Positions 1-7,606 of a stretch of DNA of 64,000 nt are shown here, piece after piece. The number at the start of each line of letters is the position of its first letter. The stretch's first letter is position 1. The stretch is from assembly GCF_018860635.1 (NCBI RefSeq), contig NZ_JAHKPT010000017.1, positions 91,226 to 155,225 on the forward strand, read 5' to 3'. This stretch comes from Aliiglaciecola lipolytica. GTDB taxonomy: Bacteria > Pseudomonadota > Gammaproteobacteria > Enterobacterales > Alteromonadaceae. Under the pieces are notes generated by a model that worked only from the letters and a program-made list of their open reading frames with translations, had not been told where the DNA came from and made no database searches. Both the position numbers and the translations under genes were made by a program.

Positions 1-213
1 AATATCGCACAATGGCACGGCGCTAAAACACCCACCTACAAGAGACATTGCTCCCGTAGCATGGCCTTTAGGCCATGGGAGATCGCACAATTGCACGGGG
101 TTAAAACACCCGCCTACAAGAGACATTCCCCGTAGCACGGCCTTAAGGCCATGGAATATCGCACAATTGCGCGGGGTTAAAACACCCGCCTACAACAGAT
201 ATTGCATTTTTGA
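1..213. repeat. Tandem ~77-bp repeat array, about 2.7 copies
   Basis: Three consecutive units begin at about 2, 80 and 156, so the period is 76-78 bp. Each unit has a conserved block TCGCACAATTGCACGG, then TTAAAACACCCGCCTACA, then a palindrome of the GGCCTTTAGGCC or GGCCTTAAGGCC type; the third copy stops before the palindrome. The array is cut by the window edge and may extend further. A diverged copy in inverted orientation lies at 5206-5266, so this is a dispersed family. The GC-rich palindromes suggest a REP-like non-coding repeat. It lies downstream of the methyltransferase gene. Confidence 0.8.
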
Positions 214-227
214 GATTGGTACTGAAA

Positions 228-995
228 TTATTCCGGTTTGCGGAATTTAATCGTCCAGCGGTCGGTATTACCGGTTACTGATTTTGCACCTACTTCATAT
301 TCTAGTTCATCGTCTTCGCGGTAGTGAAGGTCGCTGTAATCAACAAATTCAAACCCAGCTTCGATAATTTCTTTGATGGCTAAAACTGGGTCAACACGTC
401 TACCATTTGAACTGTTTGCTGGCTCCATGTGTCGTGCAGTATGATCGACAACCGCATAAATACCACCTGGCTTCAGTGCTTCAAATGCGGCAACGTTCAT
501 AGCTTTACGGCCTTCTTCAGAGAAGTTGTGGTAGTTTCTGAAGGTTAATACCATATCGAGATCTTTCACGCCGAACGAATCTAAATCTAATGAATAGAAC
601 CGTGCCCCGTCTTTACGATACAGTTTTGCTTCTTCAGCGACAATGTTCATTTTGTCGAAACCAGGCTGATTACTAAGGGACTCTTTAATATTGCCAGTCC
701 CAATCGCAGCATAATATTCGCCTTTGTCACGCACTACTGGCGCAAGTATTTTTGTATACCAACCGCCGCCAGGCAACAATTCAAGAATACGCATATCAGC
801 TTCAAGACCGAAAAATTCCAATGTTTCAACAGGCTTTCTGTTGCGGTCCCGTTCCTTCTCTGCCTCAGTTCTGACATCTGATGCCATAGCTGACTTAATT
901 AAATCACCAACTTCGTGATGCGCTGCCATAGAAGGTAGGCTTGCAGTTAACCCAAGGGTGGTAAGCAAAGCAATAGCTGTTGAACGTAATTTCAT
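228..995 (-). CDS. Exported class I SAM-dependent methyltransferase-like protein
   Basis: The product is about 255 aa with an N-terminal signal peptide (KLRSTAIALLTTLGLTAS, cleavage near SMAAHH), so it is probably periplasmic. A Rossmann methyltransferase core follows: a motif I-like ILELLPGGGWYTKILAP, then a strand DLDMVLTFRNYHNF and the segment ALKPGGIYAVVDH. This matches the COG4798-type 'predicted methyltransferase' family; the substrate is unknown. The longer reading starts at 1007, but the sequence GGAGAAAAGA of that N-terminus is itself a good ribosome binding site 6 nt before the second ATG at 995, so 995 is preferred. It is read singly, upstream of the repeat array. Confidence 0.75.
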   Translation of the reverse strand: MKLRSTAIALLTTLGLTASLPSMAAHHEVGDLIKSAMASDVRTEAEKERDRNRKPVETLEFFGLEADMRILELLPGGGWYTKILAPVVRDKGEYYAAIGTGNIKESLSNQPGFDKMNIVAEEAKLYRKDGARFYSLDLDSFGVKDLDMVLTFRNYHNFSEEGRKAMNVAAFEALKPGGIYAVVDHTARHMEPANSSNGRRVDPVLAIKEIIEAGFEFVDYSDLHYREDDELEYEVGAKSVTGNTDRWTIKFRKPE

Positions 996-1112
996 TCTTT
1001 TCTCCATGTATATGTTTGATTACTTAGTGGTTTACGGTTTTATTGTTACTTATAATTAGAGACCCGAGCATAACCAAATTTCATTCCAGAAGATTGAAAA
1101 AGATGCCCGAGA

Positions 1113-2420
1113 TTACTGTTTATGTACAAAAACTTCCCCGTTTTTCATAACAAAATCGATATCTTGCATCTCTTTTATGTCATTTAACGGATCACCATGT
1201 ACGGCAACCATATCAGCAAACTTACCTGCTTCTATCGTGCCTAAGGTGTCTAATTCATTGAGCAACTTCGCGCCATGATAGGTCGCGCTTCGAATTACTT
1301 CTATGGGCTTCATTCCAGCATCGACCATAAGCACAAACTCAAGTCCATTATCACCATGGGCCGAAACCCCAGAGTCTGTTCCAAAAGCAATGTTGACCCC
1401 TGATTTATATGCGTTTGCAAGGGTTGCCTTAATTAGTGGACCTATTTTAGCGGCTTTAGGACGCACTAAATCAGGAAAGAAACCGTCAATTTTGGCTTTT
1501 TCTGCCACCCAATTTCCAGCCATAATAGTAGGTACATAATAAATATCGTGTTTCTTCATCAGTTTGAAGATTTCTTTATCCATGTAAGTACCGTGCTCGA
1601 TGGACGAAACACCGGCCAAAATAGCGCGGCGCATACCTTCTTTGCCGTGGGCATGCACGGCGACTGTCATGCCATAGTCTTTTGCGGTGTCGACAATTGC
1701 TTGTAGTTCATCATCCATAAATTGTGGGTTTTGGCCACTTTTAGCCACTGATAAAACGCCACCGGTGGCAGTAATCTTAATCAAGTCTGCACCGTCTTTA
1801 TAGCGCTGTCTAACCGCTTTTCTGGCTTCTGCTACACCATTGATAACACCTTCTTCTGGGCCTAGATCGCGGCGAATTATTTTTGCTTGCCCATTGGTCG
1901 AATCGGCGTGTCCACCAGTAGTGGCAATCGACTGACCTGCGGTGAATATTCTTGGACCGGGGACTTTGCCACTATCGATAGCTTTACGCAGTGCTATGGT
2001 TTCATTGTAGCCGTCTCCTAAATTACGCACGGTAGTAAAACCTGCATCTAGGGTTTTCTTGGCATTGACCACGGCTTTAATCGCAAAATCTGCTTCATTT
2101 AAAACAAAGGGTTCCATGTAGGTACTAGGGCCTTCAAATTGACTGCTGATATGGGTATGCATGTCCATCAAGCCGGGCATTAGCGTGTACTCTGAAAGAT
2201 CTATGATTTCATCATTATCACCTGCTGGGGTGAAGCCTTTTTCGATGCGGCTAATTTTATTGCCCTCAACAATCACTGATACTTTGTTTTGAACGTCGTT
2301 ATTATCCGCAGCAATCAGCTTGCCAGCATGAATAATGGTTGCGGCATGGCTAACGTTCACTATCGCGGTGGTAATAAGTAGAAAAGATGTTTTTAAAAAT
2401 AAAGATTTACGGCTAATCAT
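1113..2420 (-). CDS. Exported metal-dependent amidohydrolase (imidazolonepropionase-like / prolidase-type)
   Basis: The product is about 435 aa with a signal peptide ([21 protein letters not shown]). It then has a complete binuclear amidohydrolase metal site: HTH in LMDMHTHIS, a bridging Lys in [12 protein letters not shown], His in [10 protein letters not shown], His in SSIEHGTYM and the catalytic Asp in AFGTDSG. The family includes secreted Xaa-Pro or Xaa-Arg dipeptidases and imidazolonepropionase-like enzymes; the substrate cannot be read from sequence. The open frame extends one codon to a TTG at 2423, but ATG 2420 with AGGGA 7 nt upstream is the better start. It is probably monocistronic; the next gene is 92 nt away on the same strand. 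Confidence 0.85.
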   Translation of the reverse strand: MISRKSLFLKTSFLLITTAIVNVSHAATIIHAGKLIAADNNDVQNKVSVIVEGNKISRIEKGFTPAGDNDEIIDLSEYTLMPGLMDMHTHISSQFEGPSTYMEPFVLNEADFAIKAVVNAKKTLDAGFTTVRNLGDGYNETIALRKAIDSGKVPGPRIFTAGQSIATTGGHADSTNGQAKIIRRDLGPEEGVINGVAEARKAVRQRYKDGADLIKITATGGVLSVAKSGQNPQFMDDELQAIVDTAKDYGMTVAVHAHGKEGMRRAILAGVSSIEHGTYMDKEIFKLMKKHDIYYVPTIMAGNWVAEKAKIDGFFPDLVRPKAAKIGPLIKATLANAYKSGVNIAFGTDSGVSAHGDNGLEFVLMVDAGMKPIEVIRSATYHGAKLLNELDTLGTIEAGKFADMVAVHGDPLNDIKEMQDIDFVMKNGEVFVHKQ

Positions 2421-2515
2421 CAAGGAGTCCCTGCCAATATTGTAAGAGTTATCAACATTAGGTTAATTTGTTTAGCAGGTCAAAAATAGCGTCTTAAACA
2501 ACTGTAAACTTTTGT

Positions 2516-3052
2516 TTAAAATGTGCCTAAAGTAAAGGTGTATTCGCCGCTGCTAAGTTGCAATTGTTGCTTGCCATCTATGGCCACTTCTTCGGCTATT
2601 TCGATAAGTTGGTAATATACGTTTTGATGTAGGCGAGCCCAAAGGTTACGTCTTACTTTGACATAAGGAAGCATTGCTTGAGTCGTTGCGTCTTGGCGTA
2701 TTTCAACTGGGTTGTCGGTGCTGACCACAAAACTATCGTCAGTTTGTGTGCTAAAGGTGAGTAAATCGTCTTGTTTGTCCCACTGAGTGATAATGAAGGG
2801 CACGTCATCGACTTTAATGCGTACTTTTTCCACGGGCGTGACCAAGAAATATTCGTCTTGGTCTTTGCGTAAAACACTAGCAAACAATTTCACTAGTGGT
2901 TTACGTCCAATGGGCGTGCCCATATAAAACCAGCTTCCATCATGCTTGATGTGAATATCAATATCACCACAAAAATCTGGATTCCACTTTTCTACTGGCG
3001 GTATTTTGCCCTGCTGCTGAGCAAGTTGGCTTTGTAGCTTAGATAAGTCCAT
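2516..3052 (-). CDS. DUF1285 family protein
   Basis: The product is 178 aa, soluble, with no signal peptide. The segment WNPDFCGDIDIHIKHDGSWF followed by GTPIGRKPLVKLFASVLRKD is characteristic of DUF1285, a small conserved family of Proteobacteria with no assigned function. It lies 36 nt downstream of the DUF3014 gene on the same strand and is probably co-transcribed with it, an arrangement compatible with a shared but unknown role. An AAGG about 10 nt upstream of ATG 3052 supports the start. Confidence 0.85.
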   Translation of the reverse strand: MDLSKLQSQLAQQQGKIPPVEKWNPDFCGDIDIHIKHDGSWFYMGTPIGRKPLVKLFASVLRKDQDEYFLVTPVEKVRIKVDDVPFIITQWDKQDDLLTFSTQTDDSFVVSTDNPVEIRQDATTQAMLPYVKVRRNLWARLHQNVYYQLIEIAEEVAIDGKQQLQLSSGEYTFTLGTF

Positions 3053-3088
3053 TAGATACTAGCCTTAATCATCCTAGTGGAATTGCTG

Positions 3089-3934
3089 TTATTGCAACGC
3101 ATCTCTGACTTCGCGCAATTTTGCTTTGATGCGACGCATGTTTTCTGGCCCTGTGCGCAGCAGTTGCTTCTGCACGGCGGTTAAACTTTCTAAACGGTCA
3201 TCGGCAAACTTGTACATCACACTATCAGTATAAACTTCGATGGGCACAGGAACTTCTGGGGTATCCAGCAGATGATTGATTGCATCCATTAATACAAAGG
3301 TAAAGTCGTCATCAGGATCGCCAATTTCAGCGTAAATATCTGTAATTGACGGTTTATAGGTTTCGTATAGTGATATCAACGAATCTGTATCCATAGAATC
3401 TAAGGTTTCTACATAGGGCGTGTACCGTTTGAAACTGGCTGCATCGATAAAACTTTTATCAGATTGCTCATACACCCGAAACTTTTGTTCCGGCGGCACT
3501 ATTACTTGATGATTAGTCGCAATATTATGATTGGCAGCGTTTTCGGTCATAACCACAAAACGTCTAAGCAAGTCATCATTTACCAGTAAACTCGCCGCAG
3601 CTTCATAATTGGCTAAACTAATAATCGATGTTTTAACCGCTGCATCGCTGGTATCGAGTGGCTCTGGAATCGGTTCAGGTGGCGGTAAATCCACAAGCAC
3701 AGGTTCTTCTTCGATCATTTCAGCTTCGTCTTCTACAGCGTACTCGTCGAATTGCTGTTGCTCATTTTCGTCAATGATTGGATCTGGAATGGGAGCTTCA
3801 ATTATCGGCTCAGGGACTTCTTCGGTTTCATTACTGCCGCTTAAAGCAAAATAACCTATGACTGCAACACAGATCACAATCACAGCTAGAATAATGTGCG
3901 GCTTAATGGATTTGGGGTTTGATTCGTCAGTCAT
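3089..3934 (-). CDS. DUF3014 family single-pass membrane protein
   Basis: The product is 281 aa. A short cytoplasmic N-terminus precedes one membrane helix (IILAVIVICVAVIGYFAL). Then comes an acidic, proline-rich linker (many E, P and D, about residues 35-95), followed by a folded C-terminal region with LLRRFVVMTENAA and KFRVYEQSDKSFIDAASFKRY, typical of DUF3014. The function is unknown; the topology suggests an inner-membrane anchored periplasmic protein. It is the first gene of a likely two-gene unit with the DUF1285 gene. Confidence 0.85.
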   Translation of the reverse strand: MTDESNPKSIKPHIILAVIVICVAVIGYFALSGSNETEEVPEPIIEAPIPDPIIDENEQQQFDEYAVEDEAEMIEEEPVLVDLPPPEPIPEPLDTSDAAVKTSIISLANYEAAASLLVNDDLLRRFVVMTENAANHNIATNHQVIVPPEQKFRVYEQSDKSFIDAASFKRYTPYVETLDSMDTDSLISLYETYKPSITDIYAEIGDPDDDFTFVLMDAINHLLDTPEVPVPIEVYTDSVMYKFADDRLESLTAVQKQLLRTGPENMRRIKAKLREVRDALQ

Positions 3935-4320
3935 TTTCTTTCCTAAATTACACGCAACTAGATAATATTATGACAAGCTAGGAAGCAAATCGTTGAATTT
4001 TTTTAATAATAGTCTGTAAATTGTTTATCTATTTCAGCCAATTTGTTCAGCGGCTAAAGTAATTGCCTTCCTTTTAAGTGGCAGACATTTACTAAAAAAT
4101 ACAGATAAAGATAAACACTTCTTAGATACTACTACTTCCAAATCTCATGTCACTATTTGTTTCTACTATTTTGATTGGGATATAACAATCAAAAACAAGG
4201 GCTTGTTGTTCAATCAATTGTAGAGTCGACTGAGCGTTATTCGCGACTATGAACTAAATCTGCTGATTAAACGTAAATATCCTAAACCACGCTAGAGTTG
4301 TCATTAGTCGAGAAGTGCAG
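3935..4320. other. Intergenic region, no gene seen
   Basis: This 386-base AT-rich stretch lies between the DUF3014 gene (minus) and the DUF6482 gene (plus), so it should hold both promoters. I found no convincing -35/-10 pair, hairpin or small ORF with a ribosome binding site. Confidence 0.5.
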
Positions 4321-4623
4321 ATGAAATTCGAATATCAACAATTGATAAGCCAAAACCAAAGTATAGATGAACTTGAATTACAATCGTTTGAAATGAGTAT
4401 TTATTTACTTAAATTACGGATTGGTAATGAGCAAGGCATGTTATACAACGGCAACGAATTAATGCGTTTTAATAGCACTCAACAAGTTCGCGAGGCTTTT
4501 GCAGATATTGATGTGTTGCAGGCAGTTATGGTGCATGACTCGCCTTATGACGAAATGATCGGTAATCCAGCTAAAACAGGCGCGAGTTTAAAACTGCCAT
4601 TTTCTTTGCAACAACCCCTCTAA
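4321..4623 (+). CDS. DUF6482 family small protein
   Basis: The product is about 100 aa and soluble. The pattern of a helical N-terminus (LISQNQSIDELELQSFEMS), a Y-L-L-L strand, and a C-terminal HDSPYDEMIGNP motif resembles DUF6482, a gammaproteobacterial family of unknown function. The frame also offers a GTG at 4315; ATG 4321 is preferred because GAGAAG lies at a workable distance upstream. It is followed after 116 nt by the glyoxalase gene. Confidence 0.65.
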   Translation: MKFEYQQLISQNQSIDELELQSFEMSIYLLKLRIGNEQGMLYNGNELMRFNSTQQVREAFADIDVLQAVMVHDSPYDEMIGNPAKTGASLKLPFSLQQPL

Positions 4624-4739
4624 AGGATTGAATAATTAAAATCACCCACCATACTAGAGGTGCCGGTTAATAATGACAATATTGTCTAGATTGGTGTTAT
4701 TAAACACAAGCTTAACGTTACCCAAGAGGCAAGTTTTTC

Positions 4740-5180
4740 ATGCAATTTCTACATACTATGGTGCGAGTCGCAGACTTAGATGCATCTTTAAAATTCTATT
4801 GTGAGCAATTAGGTTTGCAAGAAAGCAAGCGAATCGAAAATGAGAAAGGTCGGTTTACTTTGGTTTATTTAGCCGCTCCCGAAGACGCAGAGCGTGCAGA
4901 GAAAGATGACGCTCCTTTAGTGGAACTGACTTATAATTGGGATCCAGAAACTTACACTGGTGGCAGAAACTTTGGACACCTAGCGTTTTTGGTTGATGAC
5001 ATTTATGGTTTATGTCAGAAACTAAGTGATGCCGGTGTGGTTATCAATCGTCCGCCTAGAGACGGTCATATGGCCTTTGTGCGTTCACCGGATAATATTT
5101 CCATTGAATTACTGCAACGAGGTAAGGCTCTTGCCCCTCAAGAGCCTTGGGCATCGATGGAAAATACCGGCGAGTGGTAA
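4740..5180 (+). CDS. gloA: Lactoylglutathione lyase (glyoxalase I), VOC family
   Basis: The product is 146 aa and cytosolic. It would convert the methylglyoxal-glutathione hemithioacetal into S-lactoylglutathione. The four metal ligands of glyoxalase I are all in place: His5 in FLHTMVRV, Glu in VELTYNW, His in NFGHLAF and Glu in ISIELLQ. The characteristic LTYNW and the N-terminal HTMxRVxDLxxSLxFY pattern support the assignment over a generic VOC protein. A C-terminal tail (APQEPWASMENTGEW) is longer than in E. coli GloA (135 aa). Confidence 0.85.
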   Translation: MQFLHTMVRVADLDASLKFYCEQLGLQESKRIENEKGRFTLVYLAAPEDAERAEKDDAPLVELTYNWDPETYTGGRNFGHLAFLVDDIYGLCQKLSDAGVVINRPPRDGHMAFVRSPDNISIELLQRGKALAPQEPWASMENTGEW

Positions 5181-5205
5181 TTATTCGTTAACAAAGCGTT
5201 CCCTG

Positions 5206-5266
5206 TAGGCGGGTGCTTTAGGCCCGCTTGCACAATGAACCTTTCCATGGCCTAAAGGCCAGGTTA
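5206..5266 (-). repeat. Dispersed copy of the ~77-bp repeat, inverted
   Basis: Read on the minus strand, this stretch contains GGCCTTTAGGCCATGG and, about 30 nt later, a block ending CACCCGCCTACA. These are the same two landmarks, in the same order, as the tandem units at 1-213. The middle differs (a GCGGGCCTAAAGC in place of CGGGGTTAAAA), so it is a diverged family member between gloA and iadA. Confidence 0.7.
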
Positions 5267-5344
5267 CAAAACCAAGGGGGCTTACGATCCGGTAAAATGT
5301 CTAGTAATTCTATGGCTGAGATAAACTATCGCTTATAGCTAGTG

Positions 5345-5350
5345 TATAAT
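5345..5350 (+). promoter_or_regulatory. Putative -10 box upstream of iadA
   Basis: A perfect TATAAT lies 65 nt before the iadA start. The hexamer 17 nt upstream (TAAACT) is a poor -35 match, so this promoter is tentative. No ArgR-like operator was recognised nearby. Confidence 0.35.
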
Positions 5351-5415
5351 CCGATTTTTACGATTTAGCCCTAAAACACCAGTTTTAGGCATCAACACTT
5401 TATTTGGAGATCGGG

Positions 5416-6585
5416 TTGAACAAGCAGTCATTAATTCTACTGAAAAATGCCAACCTTTTTGCCCCCCAAGCCCTTGGAATTCGGCATCTTTTAGTTGGTG
5501 GTGGACGGATTTTACAGATTTTCGATAGTCTGCCTAAGCTTGATTCTCAACTTGATGTTCAGCAGCTCGATTTGCAAGGAGCGACTGTCATTCCAGGCTT
5601 AATAGATGCGCACACTCACATTACCGGTGGTGGCGGTGAAGCTGGATTTGCCACCCGTGTGCCACCGGTTCCTCTGAGCCAATTTACCCGCGCAGGTGTT
5701 ACTACGGCCGTTGGACTCTTAGGTACTGATGATACAACGCGCAGCACTGAGTCTTTGGTTGCTCAGGTGTACGGTCTGCGTGAGGAAGGTTTATCTGCTT
5801 ATTGTTACACTGGGGGCTATCATTTACCGCCCACTACCTTAACCGGTTCCATTAAAACCGATATCGTGTTTGTTGATCCCATAGTGGCGGTGGGTGAATT
5901 AGCCATCAGCGACCATCGCTCTAGTCAACCAACCCTTAATGAACTGTTAAAAGTCGCTTCTGAAGCCCATGTGGCAAGATTAATGACTGGTAAGGCCGGT
6001 ACTGTGCATTTGCATTTAGGTGACGGCGAACGTGGCTTGAGTTTGGTACGAGAAGCGTTATCAGGCTCAGAAATACCGGCCAGAACATTTAATCCAACCC
6101 ATGTAAATCGACAGCGGTTTTTGTTTGAAGAGGCTTGTGAGCTAACCAAACAAGGTTGTTGGATTGACGTAACTGCATTTGAAACCGATGGTGAGGGTTA
6201 TGAACCTGCGGACGCGCTAAGTCGATATCTCGCCAGTGACTTTCCAAACGACAAACTCACCATTAGTTCTGACGGCGGTGGCTGTTTACCGTGTTTTGAT
6301 AAACAAGGACATTTAACCAAAATGGACTTCGCCAACTCAGAATCGATGACCCAAGTGCTATATGAACTGCTCGATAATGGTGTGCCGCTGCAAGACTGCC
6401 TGCCATTTTTCAGCTCAAATGTGGCTTCTTTGATGAATTTTCATAAAAAAGGCAAGATACACGCTGGGTTTGACGCAGATCTTGTTATACTTGACGATTC
6501 GTCCCGCATCAGCCATGTCATGGCACTTGGTGTGTGGCACATTTTTGATAAATCTTTTGTAAAAAAAGGTACGTTTGAGGATTGA
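5416..6585 (+). CDS. iadA: Isoaspartyl dipeptidase (beta-aspartyl peptidase), cyanophycin degradation
   Basis: The product is 389 aa (E. coli IadA 390). IadA cleaves beta-aspartyl dipeptides; here the likely substrate is beta-Asp-Arg released from cyanophycin by the adjacent CphB. Visible are H66-T-H68, GGGGEAGF (the substrate-binding Glu at 75), ISDHRS, a conserved PTHVNR-like FNPTHVNRQR and SSDGGG with the catalytic Asp. The Lys that is carboxylated and bridges the metals in E. coli (context VKCAISDHRS) is Glu161 here (VGELAISDHRS). The TTG at 5416 has GGAG 6 nt upstream; a TTG at 5404 in the same frame lies before that site and is rejected. The stop is 2 nt from cphB. Confidence 0.88.
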   Translation: MNKQSLILLKNANLFAPQALGIRHLLVGGGRILQIFDSLPKLDSQLDVQQLDLQGATVIPGLIDAHTHITGGGGEAGFATRVPPVPLSQFTRAGVTTAVGLLGTDDTTRSTESLVAQVYGLREEGLSAYCYTGGYHLPPTTLTGSIKTDIVFVDPIVAVGELAISDHRSSQPTLNELLKVASEAHVARLMTGKAGTVHLHLGDGERGLSLVREALSGSEIPARTFNPTHVNRQRFLFEEACELTKQGCWIDVTAFETDGEGYEPADALSRYLASDFPNDKLTISSDGGGCLPCFDKQGHLTKMDFANSESMTQVLYELLDNGVPLQDCLPFFSSNVASLMNFHKKGKIHAGFDADLVILDDSSRISHVMALGVWHIFDKSFVKKGTFED

Positions 6586-6587
6586 AT

Positions 6588-7403
6588 ATGCCGTCTCCTA
6601 ATATTGAAGGGCAGCAACGTGGTTATGTAATCCCCATCGGCGGCGCCGAAGAGAAAATAGATAACCCTGAAATACTGACAAAATTTGTTGAGCTCGCTGG
6701 GGGTGCAGATGCAGTGATCTGCGTGATTCCAACGGCTTCTCAACTAGATGATACCGGCGAACGATATGAAAACTTATTTCACCAACTAGGTGCGGGTAAA
6801 ACTATTTCATTACCTATTCGCGAGCGCGCTGATGCGCAAAACCCTGATTATGTTGAACAACTTTTAAAATGCACGGCTGTGTTTATCACCGGCGGCAATC
6901 AATTGCGTTTGTCGACCATATTAGGTGGTACTCCCATTGCTAAGACGATTCGTCAAATTAATGCCAAAGGTGTGCATGTAGCTGGCACCTCTGCGGGTGC
7001 GGCAATAGTGTCACAACACATGATTACCGGTGGCAGTACTGGTATTGTGCCCACTGAAGATGGGGTGAATTTAGCGCCTGGTATGGGCTTGATCAACACG
7101 GTAGTGGTGGATCAACACTTTAATGAACGCAATCGTTTATCGCGTTTGCTAAGTGCTGTTTCCTATAATCCGTTTTTAGTGGGTATTGGATTAGACGAAG
7201 ATACCGCCGCATTTATTGATGAGAATAATGAATTTACAGTGGTAGGCAGTGGTGCAATAACCGTTGTTGACCCTGCGGATATCGAATATTCGTCAATGGC
7301 TGAAGCACGCAGAGGTGATGCTTTGACCTTACTTAATTTAAAGGTGCATATCCTCGCATCGGGCAGTCGTTACAATATCAGTACGCGCCAAGCATTCGCT
7401 TAA
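6588..7403 (+). CDS. cphB: Cyanophycinase
   Basis: The product is 271 aa, a peptidase S51 family serine exopeptidase that degrades cyanophycin (multi-L-arginyl-poly-L-aspartate) to beta-Asp-Arg dipeptides. The nucleophile elbow GTSAGA places Ser135, and the family signature VDQHFNERNRLSRL follows. The early motifs YVIPIGGAEEK and VFITGGNQLRL are also typical. There is no signal peptide, so it is intracellular and acts on stored polymer. ATG 6588 has GAGG 7 nt upstream and is preferred over TTG 6582. It forms a tight operon with iadA and is closed by a strong terminator. Confidence 0.93.
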   Translation: MPSPNIEGQQRGYVIPIGGAEEKIDNPEILTKFVELAGGADAVICVIPTASQLDDTGERYENLFHQLGAGKTISLPIRERADAQNPDYVEQLLKCTAVFITGGNQLRLSTILGGTPIAKTIRQINAKGVHVAGTSAGAAIVSQHMITGGSTGIVPTEDGVNLAPGMGLINTVVVDQHFNERNRLSRLLSAVSYNPFLVGIGLDEDTAAFIDENNEFTVVGSGAITVVDPADIEYSSMAEARRGDALTLLNLKVHILASGSRYNISTRQAFA

Positions 7404-7420
7404 TCCTCCATTTATGCTGA

Positions 7421-7456
7421 ATATAAAAACAGTGGCGAATACCACTGTTTTTATAT
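7421..7456 (+). terminator. Strong hairpin terminator after iadA-cphB
   Basis: A perfect 15-bp stem (7421-7435 with 7442-7456) and a 6-nt loop CGAATA, with an A-run on the left arm and a T-run on the right arm. This could terminate transcription from either side. It separates the degradative genes from cphA, implying two transcription units. Confidence 0.85.
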
Positions 7457-7606
7457 AGCCTAGTTACTACAATTCTATAAGCTAAAACATCCTTATCTTA
7501 AGTCCGTTACTTGTAGTATTGTTTTCACTCTCCTTTCATCAATGTGATTCACGTTTAGCGTGTTGTTAATAGTTTTAGAGCAACTTACACAAGGAAGCCC
7601 AAATAT

